From Chitinophagales bacterium (GTDB lineage: Bacteria > Bacteroidota > Bacteroidia > Chitinophagales > Chitinophagaceae), in contig JAFLBN010000003.1 in the NCBI GenBank assembly GCA_017303395.1, forward strand, positions 186,001 through 250,000: a DNA stretch of 64,000 bases. The letters are read 5' to 3'. This document shows positions 10,038-19,171 of this stretch, piece after piece. How positions within the stretch are numbered: the stretch's first letter is position 1; each line of letters starts with the position of its first letter. A model generated the notes under the pieces. It saw nothing but the letters and a program-made list of their open reading frames with translations. It had not been told where the DNA came from and did not search any database. The translations under genes were made by a program, and so were the position numbers.

Positions 10038-11955
10038 CAATTTCTAAAACGATCAGTTTTCCATATTTTTTAAGTTCCCATTCTTTCAGCAGGTTAAATA
10101 CCACAGGCAGCACCACCAACACAAAAAGAGTAGACGTAATAAGTCCAAAAACGAATGGAATGGCTATTGGCTTCATCACATCACTACCTGTTCCGGTCGA
10201 TGCCATTACCGGTATTAAGCCAATAATATTCGCAAGTACCGTCATCAGCAAAGGGCGCACACGCTGCGTAGCACCAAATAAAATGGTTTCTTTGAGGGCA
10301 TCCAGTTGAATGGCTTCCCTGCTATTGCCTTTTTCCAATACCATTTTTCTGATCGTATCATTCATATAAGCAATCATTAACACCCCCGTCTCAACAGCTA
10401 CCCCGAAAAGCGCTATAAAGCCAACAGCAACAGCTACAGAAAAGTTAACATGATAAAAATAAAGGGAATAAACACCACCCATCAGCGCAACAGGAATACT
10501 TACAAATACTACAAGTACTTCTTTAAGTGAATGAAAGGTCATGTAAAGAATAAAACCGATAATCAACATCACAATAGGAATAATGATCTTTAGTCGTTGC
10601 TGGGCACGGACCTGATTTTCATATTGCCCACTCCAGTTAATATAATACCCCTGGGGAAGTTGTTTAAAGGCTTTTTCAATTTTGTCTTTGGCTTCATTTA
10701 CCACACTGCCCATGTCTCTGCCCCGAACATTGAAAAGAACGGTGCCCCGGAGCATGGCGTTTTCAGAGTTGATCATTGGAGGCCCCTCGGTAACCTTAAT
10801 ATCAGCGACAGCAGATAGTGGCAATACGCCATACTTCATGGATTGGACAGGAATTCTTCTTATTTCATCAAGATCGTTACGATACTCCTGGGCCAGACGC
10901 AGGCTTATATTAAACCGTTCCCTGCCCTCTACGGTATTTGACAATATCATTCCCCCAAGAGCACTCTCAATGACCATGTTGACATCATCAATATTCAATC
11001 CATATCGTTTGGCATCCTTTCTTCTTATTTTTATATCCAAATACTTACCACCAGTTAGCTGCTCAACATATAAATCTTCAAGACCATTAATCCCTTTCAG
11101 GCTCGCCTCTACTTTCCTGGATATCTGATAAATGCTGTCCAGGTTCTTTCCATAGATCTTTACCCCTACATCAGTTCTGATACCAGTGGAAAGCATATTA
11201 ATCCGGTTGATGATAGGTTGCGTCCATCCAACTACAACACCGGGAATTTGGACGCTCTCATTCATCTCCTTTATCAGCTTCTCCTTGGTCATCCCATCTC
11301 TCCAGTATTTTTTAGGTTTAAGGACAATGATGGTCTCAATCATACTTATGGGGGCATTGTCCGTGGCAGTATAAGCACGGCCAGCCTTACCCAGTACATT
11401 TTCAACTTCAGGAAAATTTTTAATGATTTTATCCTGAAGCTGCGTTATGCGCTTTGCTTCTGAATTTGACACATCCGGTAAGGTAACAGGCATAAGCAGC
11501 AAAGAGCCTTCGTCCAAAGGAGGCATAAACTCTGTTCCCAGGTTCATAACAAGGGGAATACTGCCTATGATTATGGCAAAACAGATTAGTAAAACAGTTT
11601 TACGGAATTTTAGACACCACCTGGCTACAGGTCGATAGATAGTCACGAAGAAATTAGAAACAGGATTTCGGCTTTCGGGGATAAGCTTACCTTTCATGAA
11701 TGACCGGGTGAGCATAGGAGATACTGTTATGGCGAGTATGGCTGCACCTATCAGGGAAAAGGTCTTTGTAAGCACCAAGGGAGAAAACAGTTTCTTTTCC
11801 TGCCCGGTAAGAAATAATACTGGGGCAAATGAAATAATCATGATGATCACAGAAAAGAAAACGGATCTTGCCAGCGTCCGCGAGGAGTTTTCTATGATCT
11901 TTACACGTTCTTCTTCGGATATTTCGTTAGTATGTCCAATCCTCTCTTTATTCAT
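10030..11955 (-). CDS. cusA: CusA/CzcA heavy-metal RND pump, C-terminal part (split gene)
   Basis: 641 residues matching the second 60 percent of a CusA/CzcA pump: it begins in the cytoplasmic linker just before TM5 (TLARSVFFSVIIMIISFAPV), continues with the periplasmic loop (GTEFMPPLDEGSLLLMP, a family hallmark), then the TM7-TM12 block ending LVVLPVVFNLLKEWELKKYG. Its ATG overlaps the end of the N-terminal part by 8 bp in another frame, and together the two parts total 1070 codons, about one normal CusA. Either a single frameshift has broken the gene or two coupled polypeptides assemble. Homologous full-length proteins carry Cu(I)/Ag(I), Zn or Co out through the periplasm. Confidence 0.88.
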   Translation of the reverse strand: MNKERIGHTNEISEEERVKIIENSSRTLARSVFFSVIIMIISFAPVLFLTGQEKKLFSPLVLTKTFSLIGAAILAITVSPMLTRSFMKGKLIPESRNPVSNFFVTIYRPVARWCLKFRKTVLLICFAIIIGSIPLVMNLGTEFMPPLDEGSLLLMPVTLPDVSNSEAKRITQLQDKIIKNFPEVENVLGKAGRAYTATDNAPISMIETIIVLKPKKYWRDGMTKEKLIKEMNESVQIPGVVVGWTQPIINRINMLSTGIRTDVGVKIYGKNLDSIYQISRKVEASLKGINGLEDLYVEQLTGGKYLDIKIRRKDAKRYGLNIDDVNMVIESALGGMILSNTVEGRERFNISLRLAQEYRNDLDEIRRIPVQSMKYGVLPLSAVADIKVTEGPPMINSENAMLRGTVLFNVRGRDMGSVVNEAKDKIEKAFKQLPQGYYINWSGQYENQVRAQQRLKIIIPIVMLIIGFILYMTFHSLKEVLVVFVSIPVALMGGVYSLYFYHVNFSVAVAVGFIALFGVAVETGVLMIAYMNDTIRKMVLEKGNSREAIQLDALKETILFGATQRVRPLLMTVLANIIGLIPVMASTGTGSDVMKPIAIPFVFGLITSTLFVLVVLPVVFNLLKEWELKKYGKLIVLEIDE

Positions 11956-13237
11956 CTGAACTGCTTTTATTGTTATCTAATACCCGGTTGGTTAAAGCCC
12001 GGTAAGCATTTTCAGCCATAACGATACCCGGATCTACTACATCGCCAATCGCTAATGCAATGCCCCCAAGCGACATTATATTGGAGGTAACGCCCAAAAG
12101 TCTCATAAGGATAAAACCGATTAAGACTGATAAGAGGATGGATATGATCGCCACCATACCGCTTCGTATGCTGAAAAGAAACAAAATGACTACTACACAG
12201 ACAATTAATATCTCTTGCCATAGCGCATCCTTTAAGGTGGCTATAGCGGCCTCTATTAAATCGCTTCTGTCGTAGGCCGATTTTAATTTTACCCCTGTTG
12301 GCAGCCCTTTCTCGATGTCTTTTATCCTTGTCTTAACGCGTTCAATGACATCTTTGGCATTTTCACCATAACGCATCACTACAATTCCGCCTACGACTTC
12401 CCCTTCACCATTTTCATCTACTATTCCTAACCTGATATCCGGACTCATCTGTACTTGCGCAATATCACCGACAGTAACAGGAATAGATTTATAAGTTCCA
12501 ATAGGAATGTCTCGTATGTCTTCCAGACTTGTGATGTATCCTTGCCCCCTTATGAGATAACCTGTTGCATTCATTTCGTAAAGACTTCCGCCTACATCTT
12601 TGTTGTTTGCGCTTATTGCGCGGGTTACATCCATTAACGGGATACCGAAATATACTAGTTTATGAGGGTCTATAGTTACCTGGTACTGCTTTTGAAAACC
12701 TCCGAATGATGCTACTTCACTAACACCTTCTACATTCTGAAGGGCAAATTTTACGTACCAATCCTGCAATGCTCTTAACTCACCTAAATTATAGCCATTA
12801 CCGTGAAGGGTATACCAATAAACATGCCCCAGTCCTGTACCATCAGGCCCCAAACTAGGCGTGATGCCTTGAGGTAAAAATTTCTGAGCATAATTAAGTC
12901 TTTCTAAAACCCTTGTGCGTGCCCAGTACACATCAACGTCATCTTTAAAAACAACGAAAATGAAGCTCATCCCAAACATAGATGCAGCCCTGATCGATTT
13001 AATTTTTGGAATACCCTGGAGATTAGAAACGAGAGGATAAGTAACCTGGTCTTCGATGATTTTCGGATTACGCCCCATGTACTCGGTAAAAATGATTACC
13101 TGGTTCTCGCTCAGATCAGGCAACGCATCTATTGGGGTTTCTTTAATGGAATAGAATCCCCCGACTGCAATAAGTATGATACCTATCCAGACAAAAAAAC
13201 GGTTATGAATTGACCAGGATACTATTTTTTCAATCAT
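11948..13237 (-). CDS. cusA: CusA/CzcA heavy-metal RND pump, N-terminal part (split gene)
   Basis: 429 residues covering TM1 (WSIHNRFFVWIGIILIAVGG), the first periplasmic porter domain (GLGHVYWYTLHG and NVEGVSEVASFGG are typical) and TM2-TM4. TM4 holds VVDPGIVMAENAYRAL, with the Asp that relays protons in this family. The frame then stops after a short polar stretch (NNKSSSDE) inside the cytoplasmic loop, exactly where the C-terminal frame begins. The start at 13237 is 56 bp after the ArsR stop. An A-run (AATAAAA) just before the break is a plausible slippage or sequencing-error site. Confidence 0.88.
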   Translation of the reverse strand: MIEKIVSWSIHNRFFVWIGIILIAVGGFYSIKETPIDALPDLSENQVIIFTEYMGRNPKIIEDQVTYPLVSNLQGIPKIKSIRAASMFGMSFIFVVFKDDVDVYWARTRVLERLNYAQKFLPQGITPSLGPDGTGLGHVYWYTLHGNGYNLGELRALQDWYVKFALQNVEGVSEVASFGGFQKQYQVTIDPHKLVYFGIPLMDVTRAISANNKDVGGSLYEMNATGYLIRGQGYITSLEDIRDIPIGTYKSIPVTVGDIAQVQMSPDIRLGIVDENGEGEVVGGIVVMRYGENAKDVIERVKTRIKDIEKGLPTGVKLKSAYDRSDLIEAAIATLKDALWQEILIVCVVVILFLFSIRSGMVAIISILLSVLIGFILMRLLGVTSNIMSLGGIALAIGDVVDPGIVMAENAYRALTNRVLDNNKSSSDE

Positions 13238-13293
13238 CGTAATCTTTTATGCCATTTAATTATTCATATAGTTGCATATACTTACTCAAAAAG

Positions 13294-13587
13294 TTAAAGA
13301 ATGCATTTGGGCAAACAAAGTAAAGTCTTGCTATCAAAGCAGGGGCAGTAATATATCTTTTGCCCTTCCTGTTCCCGCCTTACCACTCCTGCCGATCTAA
13401 GTATACCCAGGTGTCTTGAAACCACAGATTGCTGTAATCGCAACCGTTCATAAATACCTTTTACAGCTATTCTTTTCTCCTGGTAAATTATTTGCATTAT
13501 ACCCAAACGTTCCGGATGAGCAATTGCTTTTAAAATGCCAGCCATTTCATTGAGTTGTTTTAAATCTGGTGTAACAAGCTTTCCCAT
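13294..13587 (-). CDS. ArsR/SmtB-family transcriptional regulator
   Basis: 97-residue winged-helix repressor. HTH region: AVKGIYERLRLQQSVVSRHLGILRSAGVV, then the wing REQEGQKIYYCP. Cysteines cluster at the C-terminus (YYCPC...LLCLPKCIL), a likely soft-metal site, although the classic alpha-3 ELCVCDL motif is absent. I start it at ATG 13587 rather than the TTG at 13611, because the protein then begins at the conserved pre-helix. It is the first gene before the pump operon and is co-oriented with it, so it probably controls arsR-cusA onward. A 16-bp perfect inverted repeat 51 bp upstream could be its operator or the terminator of the gene before it. Confidence 0.87.
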   Translation of the reverse strand: MGKLVTPDLKQLNEMAGILKAIAHPERLGIMQIIYQEKRIAVKGIYERLRLQQSVVSRHLGILRSAGVVRREQEGQKIYYCPCFDSKTLLCLPKCIL

Positions 13588-13637
13588 AGTTTCAACCAAA
13601 AGTCTAAACAATCAAAACAAACTTTGCTGATTATGCT

Positions 13638-13673
13638 CAATCGAAAACATGATCATAATCATGTTTTCGATTG
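13638..13673. promoter_or_regulatory. Perfect 16-bp inverted repeat upstream of arsR
   Basis: Arms 13638-13653 and 13658-13673 are perfectly complementary around a 4-nt CATA loop. The repeat contains the stop codon of the PRPP-synthetase-like gene and ends 51 bp before the arsR start. No long T-tract follows on the minus strand, so a dyad operator for ArsR is as likely as an intrinsic terminator. Confidence 0.6.
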
Positions 13674-14546
13674 CAGTGCTGTCAGTAATAATTCTTCTAT
13701 AAAAATCTTATTTGTTTCATGCGGTATCGTATTTACGGTTATTATTTGAGCTGCACCACTTTGCCTCAATAATAAATAGGCATCTTCTGCGAATATTCCA
13801 TGAACGCCAATACATACGGGAGCATTGAAGTTTGCATTTTTCAGATGACCTATTGTTTCTATCATTGTCCTTGCTGTACTAATAATATCGTCTACCAAAA
13901 CAGGCGTCTTATCTGCTTTGCCATCAAGATGTGGTACAGAAACCTGTACGTCTTTATCTCCTTTTCTCGTTTTCTCCAAGACAACATAAGGTACATCGGC
14001 AGCGTTGGCAACTTCCGAGACCCATTGTTCGCTTTCGGAATCCGGCCCAATCAGGACAGCATTTGGAATATTTGCTTTTATCCAGGATGAAAGCAAAGGT
14101 GCAGCATGTAAAATATGGGTAGGGATAGAATATATTTCCGCAAGATTGCTTTTTCGATGCAAATGGGGATCTATAGTTATCAGCTCATCTACAAAAGAAG
14201 AAAGCAGTTTTGCAAACCATTCCGAGGTAATGCTTTCTCCATGTTGAAACCGCGTGTCCTGGCGCATATACGCCAGATAGGGCGCAACAAGCGTAATCCT
14301 AATAGCGCCAAATTCCTTCAAAGTCTTTGCCAGAAAATACAAGGGTAGAAGTTTATCATCCGGTTGATGCAAAGTGCAAATCAATAATACTTCCTTGCCT
14401 GCAACCTGGCTGTCTATTTTAATATAAGTTTCTCCATCCGGAAACCTTCTCATCGTTAGTTTCCCCCGCTCAACGTTCGCTTTCTCAGACAAAGTGCCTG
14501 CTAACAACTCGTTCCCTGGTAAACAAAATATAATCTTCTGCTTCAT
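13659..14546 (-). CDS. Ribose-phosphate pyrophosphokinase (PRPP synthetase)-like enzyme
   Basis: 295 residues, slightly shorter than housekeeping Prs (about 310). Family features: RRFPDGETYIKI near residue 34, PYLAYMRQDTRF (89-100), ITIDPHLH (123-130) and the PRPP-binding loop VLVDDIISTARTM (217-229). A catalytic-loop equivalent, EKTRKGDKDV (191-200), is present but diverged. It overlaps the preceding phosphorylase stop by one base, so the two are translationally coupled. This accessory paralogue recurs beside AMP-phosphorylase-like and beta-CASP genes in stress islands, so I infer a role in recycling ribose phosphates rather than bulk PRPP supply. Confidence 0.88.
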   Translation of the reverse strand: MKQKIIFCLPGNELLAGTLSEKANVERGKLTMRRFPDGETYIKIDSQVAGKEVLLICTLHQPDDKLLPLYFLAKTLKEFGAIRITLVAPYLAYMRQDTRFQHGESITSEWFAKLLSSFVDELITIDPHLHRKSNLAEIYSIPTHILHAAPLLSSWIKANIPNAVLIGPDSESEQWVSEVANAADVPYVVLEKTRKGDKDVQVSVPHLDGKADKTPVLVDDIISTARTMIETIGHLKNANFNAPVCIGVHGIFAEDAYLLLRQSGAAQIITVNTIPHETNKIFIEELLLTALQSKT

Positions 14547-16051
14547 CAGTTAATTTGAATTATTTGTCCTTGATTAGTTTTAAAATATTCCATGGCATAG
14601 TTAAGCTCTCCTTTGGAACCTGCATAAATGGTAAACAGCTCATCACCCGCCTTGATAGTTTGTCCCAACTTCACTTTAAAATCCAATCCTGCTTCAGGAG
14701 TATCCGGCGCTCCGGCGAGCTTTGCAAGCCTGGCGACTTTTCTATTGTCTATTTTTGTTACTATCCCTTCATTTCCGGCAGTAATCTTTTCTGAGAGATT
14801 TGCTTGTTTCGGCTCTTTAAAGCCACCCTGAGCCTCGCAAATAGCTAGTAATTTATTGTATGCTGCTCCATTTTCTAACTGGCTAGCTACAAGCATATTT
14901 GCTTCCAGCTCTGATTTGCCCAATGTTAGTTGCACAATGGTACTTGCCAGCACCAATGCCCTGTTTTTAAGATCCTGTGGAGCATCGCTGTCATTACGCA
15001 ATACTTTTAAAACATCCCTTGCCTCCAGGGAAGGGCCTATACCTTCGCCAACAGGTTGATTACCATCAGAAAAAAGAATTCTTATTTTAAGTCCAACGTA
15101 TTTTGCAACGGCTTCCATTTGTGCAGCCAACTGTTTCGCGCTTTCCATGTTCCGTACTTTCGCTGTACTGCCAACAGGAATGTCAATCACACAATGGGTT
15201 GATCCCGCAGCTATTTTTTTAGATAGTATTGAAGCTATCATCTGCCCCTCACTGTCAATATCTAAGGCACGTTCTATTCTTATTATAATATCATCGGCGG
15301 GACTCAGCTTTACAGCACCTCCCCAGGCAATGCAGCCGTTTTCCTTCGCAACAATAGCGTGTAATGCTGCTATATCCAGCGTTACATTCGTCAATACTTC
15401 CATGGTATCGGCAGTACCGGCAGGAGACGTAATGGCACGGGAAGAAGTTTTAGGAATCGGAATGTTTAATGACGCTATTATCGGAACTACAATCATGGTC
15501 GTCCTATTTCCCGGTAACCCTCCAATGCAATGTTTGTCTGCAATAATTTCTTTATCCCAAGCAATTTTATTACCGACATTGATCATTGCCCTGGTCAGGT
15601 AACATATTTCCTCCAAGCTCATATTATGACCTGAACAGGCAGCAAGGAAGGCAGTAATGAATACATTGGAGTATTTCTCATCTACAATATCTCGTATAAT
15701 TTCGTCATAAGCAGTTTGGTCTAATGCATTCCCATATAGCTTAGCCCTGATATAGGCTATTGACTGCAATGGCTCTGCATGCTTTACGTTCAGTAAATCG
15801 CCGTTTTGAACATTTAGCTTCTTTTTAGCACTTAATGAAAGAGCCACTTCGCCGTCTCCCAGCAATCCGTCCTGCGTAATGTTTAAAGCAGCTATAATAC
15901 TTTTTTTTTTAAACCACACTTCAACTCTTGTCAATGCCTGAAAACCTTCCGATTTACAAACGTGACAGCTTTCAGGCATATAAATAACGAGTTCCTGGTT
16001 GGTATCGATCCAAATATCTTTGTAACGAAGATCGTCCTTATGATTATGCAT
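14546..16051 (-). CDS. Thymidine/AMP phosphorylase family protein
   Basis: About 501 residues in the long form shared with archaeal AMP phosphorylases (N-terminal extra domain, then the nucleoside-phosphorylase alpha and alpha/beta domains). Landmarks: IRAKLYGNALDQTAYDEIIRDI, the phosphate-site segment KHCIGGLPGNRTTM, TSRAITSPAGTADTMEVLT, and a C-terminal barrel-sandwich domain. Family members split NMPs with phosphate into a base and ribose-1,5-bisphosphate. I choose ATG 16051, which overlaps the preceding stop by 8 bp; an in-frame upstream start at 16090 would lie inside the previous gene. Part of a coupled module with a PRPP-synthetase-like and an MBL/beta-CASP enzyme. Confidence 0.87.
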   Translation of the reverse strand: MHNHKDDLRYKDIWIDTNQELVIYMPESCHVCKSEGFQALTRVEVWFKKKSIIAALNITQDGLLGDGEVALSLSAKKKLNVQNGDLLNVKHAEPLQSIAYIRAKLYGNALDQTAYDEIIRDIVDEKYSNVFITAFLAACSGHNMSLEEICYLTRAMINVGNKIAWDKEIIADKHCIGGLPGNRTTMIVVPIIASLNIPIPKTSSRAITSPAGTADTMEVLTNVTLDIAALHAIVAKENGCIAWGGAVKLSPADDIIIRIERALDIDSEGQMIASILSKKIAAGSTHCVIDIPVGSTAKVRNMESAKQLAAQMEAVAKYVGLKIRILFSDGNQPVGEGIGPSLEARDVLKVLRNDSDAPQDLKNRALVLASTIVQLTLGKSELEANMLVASQLENGAAYNKLLAICEAQGGFKEPKQANLSEKITAGNEGIVTKIDNRKVARLAKLAGAPDTPEAGLDFKVKLGQTIKAGDELFTIYAGSKGELNYAMEYFKTNQGQIIQIN

Positions 16052-17441
16052 GTGCAGGTTCTTTAATTTCAAAAAGCACGGACTCTTCATTCTCTTTTGG
16101 AATTTTCACTTTCCATTTGAACTCATACTCTATCTTAAGTTTGAATGCCGCTTGAGAAGCAGGTTCTCCATGAACCAAAAAAACCTGAGTGGGTCTTTTT
16201 TCAAATTGCTTTAACCATAGCAATAGTTCTTTTTGGTCAGCATGCCCCGACAGGCCTGTTATTTCAACAACTTTGCACCGAATAGGTACGTATGCACCCC
16301 GTATTTTTAATTCGTGAGCATTATTTTGAAGTGCCCGGCCGCGTGTACCCTCAGCCTGGTAACCGATAAGTAAAACTGTATTTTTCTTAACGGGTGCCAG
16401 GAACTTCATATATTCCAGAATTCTTCCGCCCGTGAGCATGCCACTTGCCGAAATAATGATCTTAGGTCCCTTTTTTTCAATGATATTCCTTGTATTATGG
16501 AAATCTCTGTTGATGACTACGTCATTACAAACGCTATTGCATTCTTCTTTTGTTAGCTTGTGCCATTTCGGGTATTTACACAAAATGTCGGTAGCATTTG
16601 CGGCCATTGGACTATCCAGGAAAACAGGTATCCAGGAAGGTATCGTTCCTTCTTTTTTTAACAGATTTATTAAGTGCATGATCTCCTGCGCTCTTCCTAC
16701 CGCAAAACTGGGAATAATCACAGCTCCATGGTCTTCAATTGCCTCATTGATGACTTTGGCAAGCTGGTCCAGAGGATCCATGTCCGGATGGAGCCTATCA
16801 CCGTAAGTAGATTCCATAATAACATAATCAGCGCCTTCTAAAGCTGCCGGGGGCAATAGAAACCTGGAATTATTTCTTCCGATATCTCCGGAAAAAACTA
16901 TTTGCTTATCATAGCAAGTCATTTGTATGCTACAACTCCCAAGAATATGCCCATTCTTCCTGAACTGAAAGCTCACGTTATTTGATAATTGGACGACCTC
17001 GCTATGTTCTACTATCACGAATCGGGGAAGAGCCCTTTCTACATCTTCGGTCGTGTACAAAGGAAGTGCAGGCTTATGTTTAGAATAACCTCCTTCATTA
17101 GCAAATTGAGCTTCCTCCTCCTGAATTTTTGCACTGTCTCTTAGTATTATTTCAGTCAGATCCATAGTGGGAGCAGTCACATATATTTTGCCTGTAAATC
17201 CATTTTTTACCAGTAAAGGAATATAACCACAGTGGTCAAGGTGAGCATGCGTAAGAAGTAGCACATCAATTTTTGCTGCATCAACGGGTAATGCCTCTCG
17301 GTTCTTATTTCTTAGTGTTTTTAATCCCTGGAAAAGTCCACAGTCGATGAGCACTGTAACTTCGGGAGTTGCTAGAAGATGTTTAGAACCCGTCACAGTT
17401 CCCGCCGCTCCTAATGATTTAATTGTAATTTGGTTGTTCAT
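16044..17441 (-). CDS. MBL-fold/beta-CASP metallo-hydrolase (RNase-like)
   Basis: 465 residues. The metallo-beta-lactamase core has THAHLDHCG (His65, His67, Asp69, His70) and a later FSGDIGR Asp motif; the beta-CASP region has ESTYGDR, SASGMLTGGRILEYM and GLSGHADQKELL, ending in an RMMBL-type segment (QVFLVHGEP). This architecture is shared by CPSF73-like and bacterial RNA exonucleases, so RNA is the probable substrate. It overlaps the genes on both sides, consistent with an operon that might feed NMPs to the phosphorylase (inference). Confidence 0.9.
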   Translation of the reverse strand: MNNQITIKSLGAAGTVTGSKHLLATPEVTVLIDCGLFQGLKTLRNKNREALPVDAAKIDVLLLTHAHLDHCGYIPLLVKNGFTGKIYVTAPTMDLTEIILRDSAKIQEEEAQFANEGGYSKHKPALPLYTTEDVERALPRFVIVEHSEVVQLSNNVSFQFRKNGHILGSCSIQMTCYDKQIVFSGDIGRNNSRFLLPPAALEGADYVIMESTYGDRLHPDMDPLDQLAKVINEAIEDHGAVIIPSFAVGRAQEIMHLINLLKKEGTIPSWIPVFLDSPMAANATDILCKYPKWHKLTKEECNSVCNDVVINRDFHNTRNIIEKKGPKIIISASGMLTGGRILEYMKFLAPVKKNTVLLIGYQAEGTRGRALQNNAHELKIRGAYVPIRCKVVEITGLSGHADQKELLLWLKQFEKRPTQVFLVHGEPASQAAFKLKIEYEFKWKVKIPKENEESVLFEIKEPAHA

Positions 17442-17973
17442 TTGTACTTTCTTTTAAACTCATTTCTTCAATTTCATCTGAGTCATCATTTCGGGCTCCT
17501 TTCAGACGCTCCTCTGTATCCTGAAGCATATTTTCCACACACCACTTGCAGTACCAGTCGGCTAAAAGGACACTAAGCAGCCGGTTAAAAATACCTTCAG
17601 GTCGCTCATAAGCAATGGACAGTTTTACCATGGCATGCTGTCCATATTGCTCAACCTTTAAGTCCATTCTGAACCATGACATAATTATCATTCTGGCATT
17701 TTTTTCGGTTTGCCAAGATTTTTCTACCCCCATGACCCATTTAGTAACGGTCACTGTGAAATCGAGGGTCATCCAAAGCACTTTACCGGTCCAACGATAT
17801 CTTGTGCCTGCGCCGGTATGCTTCTCAGTTAGAAACTGAAAATCCATCTTTCCTCCCATCATAGGCATTGACGATTTGGTCATATGCATGCCTGTAACAC
17901 CCAGATCGTCCAGGCAACTAAAAACCCTTTCAGCATAAGCGGTGTACGTTCGTGTCTTTTCAACTATTTTCAT
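17419..17973 (-). CDS. SRPBCC-fold protein
   Basis: 184 residues. The first about 150 fit a START/SRPBCC ligand-binding fold: alternating beta strands (GTRYRWTGKVLWMTLDFTVT, ARMIIMSWFRMDLKVEQYG) and a long C-terminal helix (GIFNRLLSVLLADWYCKWC). No signal peptide, so cytosolic. The ligand is unknown. The start has only a short spacer after the SHOCT gene, and the end overlaps the MBL gene by 23 bp, placing it in the same transcript. Confidence 0.75.
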   Translation of the reverse strand: MKIVEKTRTYTAYAERVFSCLDDLGVTGMHMTKSSMPMMGGKMDFQFLTEKHTGAGTRYRWTGKVLWMTLDFTVTVTKWVMGVEKSWQTEKNARMIIMSWFRMDLKVEQYGQHAMVKLSIAYERPEGIFNRLLSVLLADWYCKWCVENMLQDTEERLKGARNDDSDEIEEMSLKESTNEQPNYN

Positions 17974-18008
17974 AGAGCATTTTTATGTTATTGGAGCGTT
18001 GTAAAAAA

Positions 18009-18227
18009 TTATTTGTCTTGCTCAAGGAGTTTTTTTTTCTCCTCATATTCTTCAGTCGAAATTTCTCCTGCAGCCAATCTCCTTTTTAAAATATCGAGTG
18101 GAGAGTCTTTCTTTATTTTCCTTTTGGGTACTGGCTCGAACCATCCAAAAAGTGAACTGAGTAATACTATCCAAAAAAACCACCATAACAGGTGCATTCC
18201 CCAGAAATGATATCCGTCGTAAAACAT
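18009..18227 (-). CDS. Small membrane protein with SHOCT domain
   Basis: 72 residues: one hydrophobic helix (LLWWFFWIVLLSSLFGWF), a basic stretch, then a C-terminal SHOCT motif (SPLDILKRRLAAGEISTEEYEEKKKLL). SHOCT domains are short helical modules of unclear function, often on membrane proteins of stress loci. It probably leads the module running down to the PRPP-synthetase-like gene. Confidence 0.8.
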   Translation of the reverse strand: MFYDGYHFWGMHLLWWFFWIVLLSSLFGWFEPVPKRKIKKDSPLDILKRRLAAGEISTEEYEEKKKLLEQDK

Positions 18228-18298
18228 AATTATTGATTTTTTTAAGTGAATAATTTATGCATTAAAAACTATAACCAGGTTATGATAACAGCATTGCA

Positions 18299-18931
18299 TT
18301 ATTTGATTCTATGAGAACGTTTAATCATTGGTTTTATTGGGAATTCATTAATTATTCTATGAACAGCGGGATGTAAGTTCTTTTTGATTACTGATGCGTC
18401 ATAAATATTCCCTTCGGCTGTTCCTGACCAAATTAACTTCTTGCTTGCCCTGTCAATGATATTCAAGGAAATAGAACCTCGTACATAGTCAATGGTCTGT
18501 TTGCTTAGTCTTTCTCCACCGCTGTAGTAGAAATCGTAATAGACACCGTCGAGATAATAATAGTTAAAGCGGTAAGGATTATAATAGTGACTGCCGTAAT
18601 AGTAGGGGCGATAATAGGTAGAGGGTGAATACTCATAGATCACCTTGTTTTTCTTAGCATTTGAAATAATAAGCTGCAATAAAATGTCCGGAGTTTTAGG
18701 GTCAAATGTTAACCCTCTATCGGAAAGACATAATCCATAATAGTTTCGAATATTATTTCTAATTACCTCATTATTATAGGGAGAGTTTGACGTATCGGCA
18801 TCGTCATATAGCCAGGCAAACGTCTTGTACTTTACAAAATCAATTTGATCATCATAGCTTATTGATGTTACTTTGTAGATATTGGTACAACCGCATAAAA
18901 GCAAACTTACAAGCATCCAGACTTTCAGCAT
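18299..18931 (-). CDS. DUF4136 lipoprotein
   Basis: 210 residues with a lipoprotein signal (LVSLLLCGC, Cys15). The DUF4136 pattern is clear: FVKYKTFAWLYD early, RNNIRNYYGLCLSDRGLTF, then a Tyr-rich segment (residues about 103-140) and a C-terminal strand/helix block with SISLNIIDRASKKLIWSG. Function unknown; probably anchored in the outer or inner membrane facing the periplasm. It stands alone, 71 bp upstream of the SHOCT gene. Confidence 0.85.
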   Translation of the reverse strand: MLKVWMLVSLLLCGCTNIYKVTSISYDDQIDFVKYKTFAWLYDDADTSNSPYNNEVIRNNIRNYYGLCLSDRGLTFDPKTPDILLQLIISNAKKNKVIYEYSPSTYYRPYYYGSHYYNPYRFNYYYLDGVYYDFYYSGGERLSKQTIDYVRGSISLNIIDRASKKLIWSGTAEGNIYDASVIKKNLHPAVHRIINEFPIKPMIKRSHRIK

Positions 18932-19171
18932 GGTGTAAAGTATTTCAATAAAGAGACGAATTTTGCTTGATGAAAGCTATGAGCATAGTCAGTCAATTTT
19001 ATGATTTTAATCACTAAATATCATCTTATCAATTCATTCCCTCATAGCGCTTTCAAAACAATCATTATTGATCGCGGCTTATGCTATGTTTGCTAACGTA
19101 TTTTAAATCAAGAAAGTATCCTTTTTCTCTAAAGATATTTGTAAACTAAAAGAAGAATGTTCGTTTTAACA

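Noticed and set aside
11940-11960. Programmed frameshift in CusA
   Set aside because: No slippery heptamer with a downstream stimulator is evident, and stop plus restart is already provided by the overlap. A mutation or coupled two-chain product is simpler.
15147-15602. 151-codon plus-strand ORF
   Set aside because: Antisense to the conserved core of the phosphorylase gene.
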